Source: Aliiglaciecola sp. M165
GTDB taxonomy: Bacteria > Pseudomonadota > Gammaproteobacteria > Enterobacterales > Alteromonadaceae
Direction of reading: 5' to 3'
Length of the DNA: 64,000 nt
NCBI RefSeq assembly: GCF_007197995.1
Contig: NZ_VKKH01000008.1
Location: 1 to 64,000 of the forward strand
Shown here piece by piece: positions 1 through 9,754 of this stretch. The position numbers and the translations under genes were made by a program. Under the pieces are notes generated by a model that saw only the letters and a list, made by a program, of their open reading frames with translations, searched no databases and was not told the origin of the DNA. The first letter of the stretch is position 1. Every line of letters begins with the position of its first letter.

Positions 1-137
1 GGGGATGATTAGTTAAGTAGGAGCAAATTGCATCTGGGCCATGAGCCAATGAGCTCAATAAACAGGCCGAATATATGAAGGCAATAACTCACTTATTATC
101 TATCAATAAACCTTGCAAACTGGGTGGGTCCATATAT

Positions 138-306
138 GACGTAGGTTTGGTACGCGGGTATGAGGTTGTTTTGGCATGCGGGCGTGACGTGGGTTTGGCT
201 CGCGGGGTATTACGTAGGTTTGGTACGCGGGCATGACGTAGGTTTGGCACGCGGGCGTGACGTTGTCATGGAATACGAGTATGACGTAGTTGTGGAGTGC
301 GGGCGT
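138..306. repeat. 24-bp tandem repeat, seven degenerate copies
   Basis: Seven head-to-tail units of 24 bp (the third is 25 bp) begin at 138, 162, 186, 211, 235, 259 and 283. The typical unit reads GACGTAGGTTTGG followed by a variable base pair and CGCGGGCGT or CGCGGGTAT. Copies 1, 4 and 5 are close to each other; copies 2, 6 and 7 are diverged. No good coding frame with a start and ribosome binding site runs through it, so I take it as a non-coding minisatellite. The rest of 1-331 shows nothing else. Confidence 0.8.
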
Positions 307-331
307 GAATTAACTAGACGCTAGCGTCTTG

Positions 332-625
332 TCAATTCACCTTCTCGGCTTGATAAACGGTTAATTCTGGGTGGCTTTCGCACAAAGGTGATAAATTTTT
401 CACAAATTGTTGTGAGGTCGGCAATGCAAAGTGTGCTTGCACAGCATCGTTGTCTCGCCATTGTTCGAAAAAAAACAGCTTTTTGGGTTGTTCAACATCT
501 TGGGTGACAGCGTGAGAAATACACCCGTCTTCAGCGCGAGAATGTTCTACGTGTCTCAGGCATAATGCCAGTGCATCCTGAAGACAGTTTTCTCGAATAT
601 GGACGCGGCCAGTGATAATGATCAT
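332..625 (-). CDS. antibiotic-biosynthesis-monooxygenase (ABM) domain protein
   Basis: This 97-residue protein has the size and pattern of stand-alone ABM-fold proteins, small dimeric ferredoxin-like enzymes related to YgiN quinol monooxygenase. The N-terminal strand MIIITGRVHI, the central EDGCISHAV and FFFEQWRDNDAVQAHF, and the terminal strand before a short tail fit that fold. The ATG at 625 has a strong AAGGAGGGG upstream. It follows the response regulator by 15 bp on the same strand, so it is probably co-transcribed with the two-component genes. The substrate is unknown. Confidence 0.75.
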   Translation of the reverse strand: MIIITGRVHIRENCLQDALALCLRHVEHSRAEDGCISHAVTQDVEQPKKLFFFEQWRDNDAVQAHFALPTSQQFVKNLSPLCESHPELTVYQAEKVN

Positions 626-640
626 TTTCCCCTCCTTATA

Positions 641-1330
641 TTACTTATCGCAGTCTTCCACACTTTCGACTATTTTGTAACCCACGCCATATACCGATCG
701 AATTAAATCCAATCCACCTTCGTCGTTAAGTTTTTTGCGAAGTTTTTTGATATGGCTGTCAATAGTGCGATAACTAACTATGCGATGGTCGTCATAGGCA
801 ATATCCATTAGATGGTCCCTAGAAAATATTCGGCCTGGTTCGCTTAATAAACATTTAAGCATTTTAAACTCAACTGCGGTTAGGACAATCTTTTGATTTG
901 ACGTTAAGGCCAACATACGGTTGTCATCAAGACCTAACAACGGCTTATTCTGAATATCTGGCTGTAGGGTTCTGCGCAATACGGCTTTGACTCTGGCGAC
1001 TACTTCCCGTGGGCTAAAAGGTTTGCAGATATAATCATCAGCTCCAATCTCCAGTCCTATTAGCCGATCGACTTCTTCAACTCTCGCTGTCAGCATTAAT
1101 ATGGGCACTTGGCTAAATCGCCGTATTTCCGAGCAAATCTGAATCCCATCTTTTCCGGGTAGCATAATGTCCAACAAAATTGCATCAGGGGGATGTTGTT
1201 TTACCACTTCGACAACATCGTTGCCGTCACTAAAAATTTCAACTGCATATTGTGCTTGGTGAAGATAGTCTTTCAACAGCAAGGCTAGTTTGTGTTCGTC
1301 TTCCACTATAAAAATCAAGGGGGTCGTCAT
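641..1330 (-). CDS. OmpR/BaeR-family response regulator
   Basis: The protein has an N-terminal receiver domain (VEDEHKLALLL; phospho-acceptor Asp in LLDIMLPGKDG near residue 54; conserved Lys in ICKPFSPRE) and a C-terminal winged-helix DNA-binding domain ending in YGVGYKI. The open frame extends 25 codons upstream, but the ATG at 1330 (MTTPLIFIVEDE) gives the normal family start. Five bases separate it from the histidine kinase stop, so the two form one operon and the kinase is the evident partner. BaeR/CpxR-like is the closest description; the stimulus is unknown. Confidence 0.92.
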   Translation of the reverse strand: MTTPLIFIVEDEHKLALLLKDYLHQAQYAVEIFSDGNDVVEVVKQHPPDAILLDIMLPGKDGIQICSEIRRFSQVPILMLTARVEEVDRLIGLEIGADDYICKPFSPREVVARVKAVLRRTLQPDIQNKPLLGLDDNRMLALTSNQKIVLTAVEFKMLKCLLSEPGRIFSRDHLMDIAYDDHRIVSYRTIDSHIKKLRKKLNDEGGLDLIRSVYGVGYKIVESVEDCDK

Positions 1331-1335
1331 AAAGT

Positions 1336-2799
1336 TTAACCTCGCATATCCAGACCAAACAGCAAATGCACAGCAAGACCACCCATCGCTGATTGTGTTG
1401 CCCAAATTTTGCCATTATGGGCAATCATGATTTTTTTACAAATTGCCAACCCCAAACCGCTACCTCCACTATTGCGGTTTCTAGATTGCTCTGTTCTATA
1501 CAGGTGCTCAAACAGTTTATCTAGGTGTTCATTGGCCACACCGGGACCATCGTCGGAAAAAGTTATCTCTACAGCGCTATCTTGTTTAACTACTGATATA
1601 TTCAGGTGACTCGCATTTTCAGCGTAACGAATGACATTGGTTACCAAGTTACTAAACAATTGTTTTAGACGTTTTTCATCGGCATTCAGCAGAATAGGTT
1701 TATCAGTAGAATTTATATTTAAGTCAATTTTATGTTCGGCCAATAGCTGTTCATATTTGCGACTTTCACTGCTGACTAACGCACTGATATCTAGTACGTT
1801 TTTTTTGTAGTGCAATGTACCGATGTCTGCACGAGTAAGCTCATGAAGATCTTCAATTAAGCGTTCTAATTGGGCAATTTCTTCTTGGGCTGAGATAAAC
1901 TGCTCAAGAGTGAGTGGGCGGATCCCATCAATAACTGCTTCAATTTCTCCTTTTAGCACCGCAACAGGTGTTCGTAATTCGTGAGAAACATCGGCTAACC
2001 AGCTCTTTCGTGAGTCCTCATTTTTCTTCAAGGTAAACGCAAGTTCATTGAAGTCTTGCTCAAGTTGATTAAATTCGTCTTTGCGTTTTAAGGCGAGTTG
2101 GCGATCAAATTGTCCTTGTGTAAGTTCGTGCATACCCTGGGTGAGTTGCTTGATGGGACGAATGATATGTCGAGCAAGCGGTAATGCGATAACTAAAGTA
2201 ATTACCAAAATTAGTATTGAAAAGATAAGTAGTGAGGTGTTTTGTTGCTCGATGAAATTCAACTCATAACCTTCGGTTAACTGATCTCGGCGCAGAAATT
2301 TCAACTGGCCAACAACTTGATCATCAACAACAATGTCGATGGTATTGTGTGTTTCTTCATGAAAAAGCCTTCCTACCACTATGTTTTGTTGACTGTCTAA
2401 CAAAGCATAACCCATTGGCGGCGGTGGTAAACCCCTTGGAGGTCTGTGACCTTCGATGTCACTTGGTATGGAACGACTCCCATCTGGAGGTCGTCGTTGG
2501 GGCGGATGGTCTCCTCTGAAGGGCCGAGGTCTCTGACGTGGCATTCTTGCCGCAGGTGAAGCTTCCCGTATTAAGTCGATAAATATTCTGGGGTCATCAT
2601 TAATGGAGGACCACGACTGGTTTACTTGATAATGCTCCGCTAGTGAATCCGCAACGGGCCTTAGCGCTTCGATTTGTTTGGCATTGACATAATCTATCAT
2701 CCCTTTTCCAATGCTCCATTGAATAATGCCAATCAGGGTAACCGTCAAGAAAACGCTAGAGAGTAAAAATATTGCAAAGAGTTTAGTTTGGATCCGCAT
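1336..2799 (-). CDS. BaeS-like sensor histidine kinase
   Basis: This 487-residue inner-membrane kinase has a TM helix at about 8-28, a periplasmic part of about 160 residues, a second TM near 188-208, HAMP, then HisKA with ADVSHELRTPVAVLKGE (His near 273) and an HATPase with N, G1 (DDGPGVA) and G2 (GGSGLGLAI) boxes. The periplasmic region contains an unusual Pro/Arg-rich stretch at about 86-128. That basic, flexible insert is unlike ordinary BaeS and might sense an anionic ligand (inference). It is the first gene of the kinase-regulator-ABM operon. Confidence 0.92.
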   Translation of the reverse strand: MRIQTKLFAIFLLSSVFLTVTLIGIIQWSIGKGMIDYVNAKQIEALRPVADSLAEHYQVNQSWSSINDDPRIFIDLIREASPAARMPRQRPRPFRGDHPPQRRPPDGSRSIPSDIEGHRPPRGLPPPPMGYALLDSQQNIVVGRLFHEETHNTIDIVVDDQVVGQLKFLRRDQLTEGYELNFIEQQNTSLLIFSILILVITLVIALPLARHIIRPIKQLTQGMHELTQGQFDRQLALKRKDEFNQLEQDFNELAFTLKKNEDSRKSWLADVSHELRTPVAVLKGEIEAVIDGIRPLTLEQFISAQEEIAQLERLIEDLHELTRADIGTLHYKKNVLDISALVSSESRKYEQLLAEHKIDLNINSTDKPILLNADEKRLKQLFSNLVTNVIRYAENASHLNISVVKQDSAVEITFSDDGPGVANEHLDKLFEHLYRTEQSRNRNSGGSGLGLAICKKIMIAHNGKIWATQSAMGGLAVHLLFGLDMRG

Positions 2800-3021
2800 A
2801 GTATCTTCATTGTTGAGATCAACAATTTTTACGTTACTTGAATTCTAGGGCAGTTCAAGTACTTAAATGCATCGCTAAGGAAAGATTGGGCGATTCAGTA
2901 AAACTTCCACATTTTTTGCACAATTGTCGAGTTTAAATCGCATATTGGCCGACAGTCAGTTGGTAAGTCTTTTTCAACGTTTAGGTTTATCAGACACGTC
3001 AACATTTGCTGATTTTTTGTC

Positions 3022-3510
3022 TTACAACCAACGTCTGACACGCGATTTATAATCCGTATATGCTTGCCCAAAAAGGTTTTCAATGATTTTCTCTTCGGGT
3101 TTGATTTGGAAATGAGTCAGGTATACGCCACTAGCAAAAGTACTTAAGAATCCGATCCAGGTTCCAAGGTAGAAAGTGGCGGAGATAAGAAACAATATCA
3201 TTCCAACATACATGGGGTTTCTGGTGAATTTGAATATTCCCGAAGTCACCAGAACAGACGCTTTCTTTGGGTTGATTGGGTCGACTGTGGTATTAGCGCG
3301 TTTAAACTCCCAAATTCCCAATACTATTACGCCAATGCCAGTCAAAAATGGAAGTGCCACCCATATATCAAACGATTTTGCCTCACGAAAGACGCCAACA
3401 TCGTTGCTCTTTGCTATAGCAGCCATTGAAATAAAGAATGCGCACACCAGTGGTGGGGGTATTTTGTGTTCAAGCCATTTCACTGTATAACCTCGATTTT
3501 GGGTAAGCAT
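3022..3510 (-). CDS. isoprenylcysteine methyltransferase-like membrane protein
   Basis: This 162-residue protein has four hydrophobic segments and the C-terminal signature of the ICMT/phospholipid methyltransferase superfamily: TRNPMYVGMILFLIS, then FQIKPEEKIIENLFG, then YKSRVRRWL. In this superfamily the RNP(M)Y and E-E motifs bind S-adenosylmethionine at the membrane face. Bacterial members are common and rarely have known substrates. It stands alone on the minus strand with intergenic gaps on both sides. Confidence 0.8.
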   Translation of the reverse strand: MLTQNRGYTVKWLEHKIPPPLVCAFFISMAAIAKSNDVGVFREAKSFDIWVALPFLTGIGVIVLGIWEFKRANTTVDPINPKKASVLVTSGIFKFTRNPMYVGMILFLISATFYLGTWIGFLSTFASGVYLTHFQIKPEEKIIENLFGQAYTDYKSRVRRWL

Positions 3511-3682
3511 AGCCGTCCAGCAGAGCCCTTATGCCCAATTTCTGCGTACTTCAAGTTCGAAAGAACCGGCTATTCCGTCACTTGAGCGCCTTGATCTTGA
3601 GCATTAGAGCACTACTGGGATTAAACTATAAATATTATGTTTTAAATCAATTGATTGCAGATATTTTTATCCCGAATTGAGG

Positions 3683-4732
3683 TTATTTATTTTGCTCAAG
3701 TAATGGGGGTTGTTCATCAACTTGACTTGTTTGACTGCCTTCAAATTCACTTTTCCAGCGCTGCTGAGACACATGCACTTTAACTAATTCGATGCACTCA
3801 TTGACCACAGCTAGCATTTCTTGATCTAACTCATGATCCTCAGATGAAAAGCGGCCAATACCATTCTCGACAAAGTCGTCAATTTTTTCCGGTGTCATAT
3901 CTTTGAGCAAATTTACTACCGATTGGGTAACAATGTCTGTCACCGCTTGCTCCAGAGTACGTTCAATAGTGCTTCCCAGTACAGGCACGAGTTTTAATGT
4001 GCCAATTTGCGAGTTTTCTCTTACTGCTTTTCCAACACTTTCGTTCACGTGTTGCCGCACAGATTGACCGTGTTCATTATGCTCAATAGATTCGCCGATA
4101 TGGCTCATTACAGATGCCAGCCACTTGGTTAATATAGGCAGTCGGCTGGCGATCACACTGCGACTAATGTCTTCTATTAGTGGGGAGCCTGCGGCGATAT
4201 CTTTTTGTGCATCGCTAAGCACTTTCACGACAATTCGATCCGACAGTTCTTCTACAAAAACGTTGTAATAAAATTCGAAAAATCGGAATAGAGCGGTTCG
4301 CCGTAAATCGATAATTTGATATTTATGCAAGCGATGTAAAATCGAAAAAATCCGCAAGAATCTAAAAATGCGTGCGGCAGCAAGAGGAATACATCCGACT
4401 AGATCGTACCAATGAACAAACGGAAAGAAATACCATCTCAAATAGGTTTTTCGACGAATTGCTACCACCCAACGTAAGCAAAATTCACTTAGAAATACGG
4501 CAACAAAGGCCAAATCAATTAATAAAAAATTTGCGTGAACTGGAGCATAGCCACTGACTAATCCGTCTGATATGTAGGCCAAGCCTTGTCGGAATACTTC
4601 GGTTTCATACAATGAATCGAAGATGATCCAAACAAGATTAATGATCAGTAGCCCCAGCATAGCTAAATCAAGCAGTATCCAGGGCCCTTCATGGCTTTTT
4701 AGCAGATTGTCGCGATTAAAGCCAAACATCAA
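3683..4732 (-). CDS. ion-channel-like membrane protein with cytosolic C-terminal region
   Basis: The first 150 residues hold about four hydrophobic helices (WILLDLAMLGLLIINLVWI; ANFLLIDLAFVAVFLS; FFPFVHWYDLVGCIP) and a basic amphipathic helix (RIFRFLRIFSILHRLHK). This is the layout of a voltage-sensor-like ion-transport domain without an obvious pore segment. The remaining 200 residues are soluble and acidic at the end. Proteins of this shape are often annotated as ion transporters; transport itself is unproven. It ends 5 bp from mltD on the same strand and is probably expressed with it. Confidence 0.6.
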   Translation of the reverse strand: MMFGFNRDNLLKSHEGPWILLDLAMLGLLIINLVWIIFDSLYETEVFRQGLAYISDGLVSGYAPVHANFLLIDLAFVAVFLSEFCLRWVVAIRRKTYLRWYFFPFVHWYDLVGCIPLAAARIFRFLRIFSILHRLHKYQIIDLRRTALFRFFEFYYNVFVEELSDRIVVKVLSDAQKDIAAGSPLIEDISRSVIASRLPILTKWLASVMSHIGESIEHNEHGQSVRQHVNESVGKAVRENSQIGTLKLVPVLGSTIERTLEQAVTDIVTQSVVNLLKDMTPEKIDDFVENGIGRFSSEDHELDQEMLAVVNECIELVKVHVSQQRWKSEFEGSQTSQVDEQPPLLEQNK

Positions 4733-4737
4733 TTACC

Positions 4738-6405
4738 TTAGGTTCGGGTTACGTCTACAAAGACTCTAAGTTTTTGTCCAGGTTGCAGGTATTTGGACAG
4801 TTTGCCCTGATTCCAGCGTTTAAGATCATTCAGTTTCACTTTGAATTTATTCGCAATACGGGCCAAAGAGTCACCTTTTCTGACAGTGTAAGTCAACGAG
4901 CGAACTACAGCATCTTTACGTTGCGACTCCGACACTTGGTTTACCCAAATAACTAACTTCTTGCCAGGATGGAGCATGTCGGTCGGCGCCATACCGTTCC
5001 ACTTAGCAAGGCTGCGAATATTTACCTTGTATTGGCGGCTTAAGTCCCAGAACGTATCTCCGGCTTTCACGGTATGAGACAACTGGTGAGAAGCTCTGCG
5101 CTTAGATTGTGTGCTCGCCAGACGCTGATCTTCTGATAACGAATACTGATCTAATGACTTTAATGACACGGGTACTAGGATATAGTCCCCCGCTCGGATC
5201 ATGTTGCCATCCATATCGTTGACGCCTTGTATGACATCTACGGTCGTATGGTATTGCTTAGAGAGTTTCAACAGGCTGTCGCCGCTTTTAATCTCGTGGC
5301 GAACCCAATTCAACCGCTTGTTTTTGTCGATATCGTTAAGCGCGATTTCAAAACTTTCTGCCCGGTCAGCAGGTAATAATAAACGGTGCGGACCTTTCGG
5401 ATCCGTCGCCCATCGATTGAAACCAGCATTGAGTGAGTGAAGTTCTTTTAAACTCAAACCAGCTAAGTCTGCTGCCAGCGCCAGATCGATTTGAGATTGA
5501 ATGTCGACGACTTGCACAAAAGCTTTGTTTTCTATCAGCGGCCATTCGACATTGTCATCATCAAAATCTTTTAAAATACTACTTAAAGCCAATAATTTTG
5601 GAACATATGCGCGTGTTTCTCTGGGCAGATCCAACGAAAAGAAATCCGTAGGTTTACCGGCTTTTTTGTTACGCTTGATGGCTCGCATTACTCGACCTTC
5701 ACCGCTGTTATATGCGGCAAGTGCATGCATCCAGTTTCCATCAAACATTTTGTTTAGGTATTTTAAATATGCAATCGCACCTTCCGTTGATGCAACGACA
5801 TCGCGGCGGCCGTCATACCACCAAGTTTGCTTCATGCCAAAACGTTTTCCAGTGCTGGGAATAAACTGCCACATTCCGGCTGCACGCCCATGTGAGTATG
5901 CAAATGGGTCAAACGCACTTTCCACAATGGGTAACAAAGCCAGCTCTAATGGCAATTGGTGCTTTTCAATCTCTTCGACAATGTAGTGTAAAAACGGTTT
6001 CGCCCGTTTAGACACACGCTGCATATATTTGGGGTGCTTTAAATACCAATTTTTTTGAGCAGTGACCCGCTTATTTTCAGGGATGTCAAAACTTAACTGC
6101 TGTTTGATCCTCAGCCAAACATTGTGGCGATTCTGCGGCAGCGCTTCGGCAGGAAGTTCCACATAGTTGTCTGGCTCTACAGTAATTTCTACTATTTCAG
6201 TTGGATGGGTAACCGGTATGGTGCCTTGCGCGGCAGAGGTGCAATCAAAAAGCTCTTGCGCTAGGTCATGCTGTTGCTGGCAACTTTCATTTATCTGTTC
6301 AGCAATCTGCTGCTCTTGCTCCAACTCAGGGTGAGTTTGGGTCATCGCGCTGAACGACTGACACCCAGCTAACAAGGTTATTGCACTGACAAGAGAGACT
6401 TTCAT
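4738..6405 (-). CDS. mltD: membrane-bound lytic murein transglycosylase D
   Basis: This outer-membrane lipoprotein cleaves peptidoglycan glycan strands to 1,6-anhydro products. The start at 6405 gives MKVSLVSAITLLAGC, a clear lipobox; the longer open frame upstream lacks one and would run into gloB. The SLT domain has the catalytic Glu in PIVESAFDP and the GMWQFIPSTGKRFG and ALAAYNSGEGRV motifs. Three LysM repeats follow (YHTTVDVIQGVND, YKVNIRSLAKWNG, FKVKLNDLKRWNQ). The mltD-gloB neighbourhood is the same as in enteric bacteria. Confidence 0.95.
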   Translation of the reverse strand: MKVSLVSAITLLAGCQSFSAMTQTHPELEQEQQIAEQINESCQQQHDLAQELFDCTSAAQGTIPVTHPTEIVEITVEPDNYVELPAEALPQNRHNVWLRIKQQLSFDIPENKRVTAQKNWYLKHPKYMQRVSKRAKPFLHYIVEEIEKHQLPLELALLPIVESAFDPFAYSHGRAAGMWQFIPSTGKRFGMKQTWWYDGRRDVVASTEGAIAYLKYLNKMFDGNWMHALAAYNSGEGRVMRAIKRNKKAGKPTDFFSLDLPRETRAYVPKLLALSSILKDFDDDNVEWPLIENKAFVQVVDIQSQIDLALAADLAGLSLKELHSLNAGFNRWATDPKGPHRLLLPADRAESFEIALNDIDKNKRLNWVRHEIKSGDSLLKLSKQYHTTVDVIQGVNDMDGNMIRAGDYILVPVSLKSLDQYSLSEDQRLASTQSKRRASHQLSHTVKAGDTFWDLSRQYKVNIRSLAKWNGMAPTDMLHPGKKLVIWVNQVSESQRKDAVVRSLTYTVRKGDSLARIANKFKVKLNDLKRWNQGKLSKYLQPGQKLRVFVDVTRT

Positions 6406-6448
6406 CACTGTGTCCAATACAACATGAGTAGGAGAGCTGTGAGCTCCA

Positions 6449-7222
6449 TTAAAAATTGTCCTTCCACTGCCTAACTGCAGCAAAAACCTGAACTTCATCG
6501 GACAGAGCTTTGTCCAAATAGTTTTCTGCATTGTGTTTAATTTCATCCTGTTGCGCACGTAAAAACGGGTTAATCGCTTTTTGTTGTTCTATATTCGTAG
6601 GCAGAGTAGGGAGGCCCTGACGTCGCCTTTTTTTCGCCCAGTCTGAATATTCAGACAGGGCTGTATTGTTTGGCTCAACCTGCAAAGCAAATTGCACATT
6701 GGCCAGCGTGTATTCGTGGGTACAATAGACCACGGTTTCGCCTGGTAGTTGCATCAATTTGCTTAAAGACTTGTGCATTTGTTCAGGGCTACCTTCAAAC
6801 AACCTTCCGCAACCCGCAGAAAATAGTGTATCGCCGCAAAACAGCATGTTGTTGCCGTAATAAGCAATGTGATCAAGTGTGTGACCCGGCACGTCAATGA
6901 CATCAAGCGTCAGATCAAATTCGGCCAAATACGCTTGATCACCTTCCTTTAACCGCTTGGTTAATGTTTGAATGTTACCATAGTCGGGCCCTAAAACAGG
7001 TATATCTGGGTATTTGTGCAGCAGCGTATCGATACCATTTGTGTGATCCCAATGGTGATGAGTGACTAAAATACCTTTGAGTGTTAGCTTGTTTACTTCG
7101 CAATAAGACAGCACGGGTCCTGACTCACCTGGGTCAACTACCCAGCAATCCTGTCCATTATGCAGACACCAAATGTAGTTGTCAGTGAATGCTGGGATCG
7201 GAAACACCGTTACATCGTGCAT
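6449..7222 (-). CDS. gloB: hydroxyacylglutathione hydrolase (glyoxalase II)
   Basis: This metallo-beta-lactamase-fold enzyme hydrolyses S-D-lactoylglutathione to D-lactate and glutathione, the second step of methylglyoxal detoxification. The metal-binding motif is THHHWDHTNG, followed by further ligands in VPGHTLDHIAYY, FCGDTLFSAGCGRLFEG and VYCTHEYT. The length of 257 residues is typical. It is divergent from the methyltransferase at 7300 and lies 43 bp upstream of mltD on the same strand. Confidence 0.96.
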   Translation of the reverse strand: MHDVTVFPIPAFTDNYIWCLHNGQDCWVVDPGESGPVLSYCEVNKLTLKGILVTHHHWDHTNGIDTLLHKYPDIPVLGPDYGNIQTLTKRLKEGDQAYLAEFDLTLDVIDVPGHTLDHIAYYGNNMLFCGDTLFSAGCGRLFEGSPEQMHKSLSKLMQLPGETVVYCTHEYTLANVQFALQVEPNNTALSEYSDWAKKRRRQGLPTLPTNIEQQKAINPFLRAQQDEIKHNAENYLDKALSDEVQVFAAVRQWKDNF

Positions 7223-7299
7223 AGTTGCCCTTGCTTGTGTAGTGAATGGATTGATGTACTATAAGAATTTGTTTGATGCTGCGCAAATATTTGGACTGA

Positions 7300-8085
7300 A
7301 TGAAGCCTGCTTTTAGTACTAAAAAGCCCTTGTATCCGAAAACTTGGAGTGAGATACCAGTAGGGGATGAGCTTAAATCACAAGTTGAATCCAGCTTACA
7401 TGATAGCTGTCGAAGCTTTTTTGGTTATCATTTGATCAAACTTGGCTGCTTGAGTCGAGATATTGATTTACCTAGTTGCACAATTAATCACAAGATTGAC
7501 GTGATCAACAAACAATGTGTGCGAGCCAGTCAAGACAATGCAAGTTCACAAATAGTTGCCGATAGCCATGAGCTACCCTTTTCTGAAGGGAGCATCGACG
7601 CGGCGGTGCTGGCACACGAACTGGACTTCTCTCGTGACCCTCATCAAATCTTGAGAGAAATCGATCGAGTATTGATCCCAAATGGTCACGTTGTGATAGT
7701 TGGGTTTAATCCTTTTAGTTTGGCGGGTATCTTTCGTTTTTTACCTATGTCGCGGAATAAGATCGTTCGTGAAGCGAGATTTTTCAGTCGTTTCAGAATT
7801 AAAGATTGGTTAAACCTGCTGGGTTTTGAAGTGATTGAGCAACATCAACTTGCCTTTTCCAGTTTATTGTTCAAAAAGAAATATCGAATATTTTCGGGCT
7901 TAGAGAAATTGTGCCGAAAATATCTGCCCATATTTGCTAGTGTTTATATTGTTGTGGCGAAAAAACGTGTGGTGCCGCTGTCGTTAATTAAACCCAAATG
8001 GAAACCTTCACCAAAGTTTTCACCGGTAAGAGCAAGCATGCGAAATGGCATAGAAAACAATTTTCGTGAAAAAAATTTGCTGTAA
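7300..8085 (+). CDS. class I SAM-dependent methyltransferase, YafS-like
   Basis: This 261-residue protein has a Methyltransf_11-type core. The usual SAM-binding region is diverged but post-I motifs remain: DSHELPFSEGSIDAAVLAHELDF (wrapped around the motif II/III strand) and LREIDRVLIPNGHVVIVGFNP. In Escherichia coli yafS sits beside gloB, and the same divergent arrangement here supports the assignment. The substrate is unknown. The C-terminus is basic (about 25 residues rich in Lys/Pro/Ser). Confidence 0.8.
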   Translation: MKPAFSTKKPLYPKTWSEIPVGDELKSQVESSLHDSCRSFFGYHLIKLGCLSRDIDLPSCTINHKIDVINKQCVRASQDNASSQIVADSHELPFSEGSIDAAVLAHELDFSRDPHQILREIDRVLIPNGHVVIVGFNPFSLAGIFRFLPMSRNKIVREARFFSRFRIKDWLNLLGFEVIEQHQLAFSSLLFKKKYRIFSGLEKLCRKYLPIFASVYIVVAKKRVVPLSLIKPKWKPSPKFSPVRASMRNGIENNFREKNLL

Positions 8086-8207
8086 ATGAAAAAATGGTCG
8101 ATAACTAGCTGTTAGGTAAATGAAATAATTTTTGAAACAGAGACTAAAGCGAATCTGCCTACGATTTGCAAAGCCTATGACTGAGAATTAGGAACTGGGG
8201 TCCAGTA

Positions 8208-9281
8208 ATGTTTTTTAAGAAAGTAAACGAAGAAGATCAACGCAAAATCCGTGAACTCACTAATGACAATCAAGCATTGCAAAGGCAGATTGATCAATTG
8301 CAGTCTCAACTCGCTGACGCACAAGAACAGGCGGCTGTGCAGACCACGGAAAGTTCAGAGGCTCAAGTTGTCGCGGAGATAATGTTAGACGGTCAACGCG
8401 CCTTGAATTCGGTCAAAGGCTCGCTGAGTGTCACCGCGTCTACTTTGGCAGCAGAAAGTGCCAAAGTGAAAGGTGCTGAAGAATTGTTTACTGGCTCTTC
8501 TGAGATGCTCGATGAAGCGGCTAGTGGTTTAACTCAAATTGATGCCATGGCGGCAAAAGGGGTAACCCATGCCGGAGAATTGTCGGGATTAGCTAGCAGC
8601 ATTAGTAGTTTTGTCGGAGTCATTAACTCTATTGCAGAGCAAACCAATCTGTTGGCCCTAAATGCGGCAATTGAAGCGGCGCGAGCTGGTGAAAGCGGAC
8701 GTGGTTTCGCGGTTGTTGCCGAAGAGGTTCGGAACTTGGCAATGCGTTCGTCTGAATCGACTCAGGAAATTAATAATCTGGTTGAAAAAATCGAAGAAGG
8801 GACGCGTAACATTGAATCAAACATCAATGAAGTGTCTTCTCAATCCAAAGAGCTCGTGACCAAAACTAGTGAAGTGAAAGACAAAGTTAGCCAGGTGCTA
8901 GAAATGTCTACCTCTATGAGTAATACCATCAGTGAATCAGCTGCCAGAACGTCTCTAGCCAACGCACAAATTGATCACTTGGATCTCAAACGTGCAGTGT
9001 ATAACGGTATCATCGGCAATGGTGACAGTTCGGTTAATGCAATTGGAGAGCCTGCATCGTCGGAACTATCGGCATGGATTAACGCATTGGGTGTTGAAGG
9101 AAGCTCTTCGAACATTAGAAGTGTTGAGCAAGCGAATCAAAGAGTCTATGACGCAGCTCGTGCAGCCTTGTCTGTTGCAGGTGAAAATATTGACAGCGCA
9201 GCGCTTGAAGCTCTCAACAACATGGAAAAAGCCAGTGCAGATTTGATGAGTAAAATCGACAGCTTAACCGCAGATATTTAA
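8208..9281 (+). CDS. soluble methyl-accepting chemotaxis-type protein with degenerate CZB-like tail
   Basis: There is no transmembrane segment. Residues about 10-55 form a coiled coil, and about 95-250 form an MCP signalling hairpin with the conserved tip around [22 protein letters not shown] and [12 protein letters not shown]. The tail (about 255-357) resembles the chemoreceptor zinc-binding (CZB) domain. It keeps one His ([12 protein letters not shown]), but the usual Cys (SSELSAW here) and the HxxxH pair (NQRVYDAA here) are replaced. It could signal to CheA or act as a cytosolic adaptor; metal or HOCl sensing by the standard CZB ligands seems lost. Confidence 0.85.
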   Translation: MFFKKVNEEDQRKIRELTNDNQALQRQIDQLQSQLADAQEQAAVQTTESSEAQVVAEIMLDGQRALNSVKGSLSVTASTLAAESAKVKGAEELFTGSSEMLDEAASGLTQIDAMAAKGVTHAGELSGLASSISSFVGVINSIAEQTNLLALNAAIEAARAGESGRGFAVVAEEVRNLAMRSSESTQEINNLVEKIEEGTRNIESNINEVSSQSKELVTKTSEVKDKVSQVLEMSTSMSNTISESAARTSLANAQIDHLDLKRAVYNGIIGNGDSSVNAIGEPASSELSAWINALGVEGSSSNIRSVEQANQRVYDAARAALSVAGENIDSAALEALNNMEKASADLMSKIDSLTADI

Positions 9282-9304
9282 TTTCACTCATACTTTTTGA
9301 ATAT

Positions 9305-9388
9305 TAAAAAAGGCGTTCATTTGCAGTGATCCCCAATGGTTGGACTATCCAATTGATGGGGGGCACTTCAATTTGAGCGCTTTTTTTG
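9305..9388 (+). terminator. long imperfect hairpin with T tract after the MCP-like gene
   Basis: AAAAAAGGCGTTCA at the left pairs with TGAGCGCTTTTTTT at the right, with inner pairing of GTGATCCCC to GGGGGGCAC and TTGGA to TCCA. It ends in seven T residues about 100 bp after the stop codon at 9281, so a Rho-independent terminator is the simplest reading. The following stretch 9389-9754 has a ten-base A run near 9460 and an AT-rich leader before the next gene, and I see no gene in it. Confidence 0.65.
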
Positions 9389-9754
9389 TGCATGTTGTTT
9401 TTATTAAAGGAATTTCTGCCATTTTTTAACTCCGCTGTAGAATCCCTCATTTAAAATCCAAAAAAAAAAAGGACACGCTTACCTAGTTTTTTATCTATGA
9501 ATATATGCGTCTCGGCGCACTTTTAAAAAAATGATTAAAACCTTATCTTTTCCATTAGTAAATCATTAGAAAAAAATTACCCACCACGCTAGGTATTCGC
9601 TCTTTTTTAGCAAATAGTTATCATTGGAACTCGCGGGAAATGTAGCTTGGTATTGCGTGTAAGTATCAAAGGTAACAGCAGACTTAACTGGGCAATATGT
9701 GTTTTTTGGGTGTTCTATCAAATAAACCTTAAACAATGATAGAAGGAAAAGATC

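Noticed and set aside
2895-3083. 62-residue minus-strand frame overlapping the methyltransferase-like gene
   Set aside because: It overlaps the 3' end of a better gene in another frame and has no ribosome binding site.
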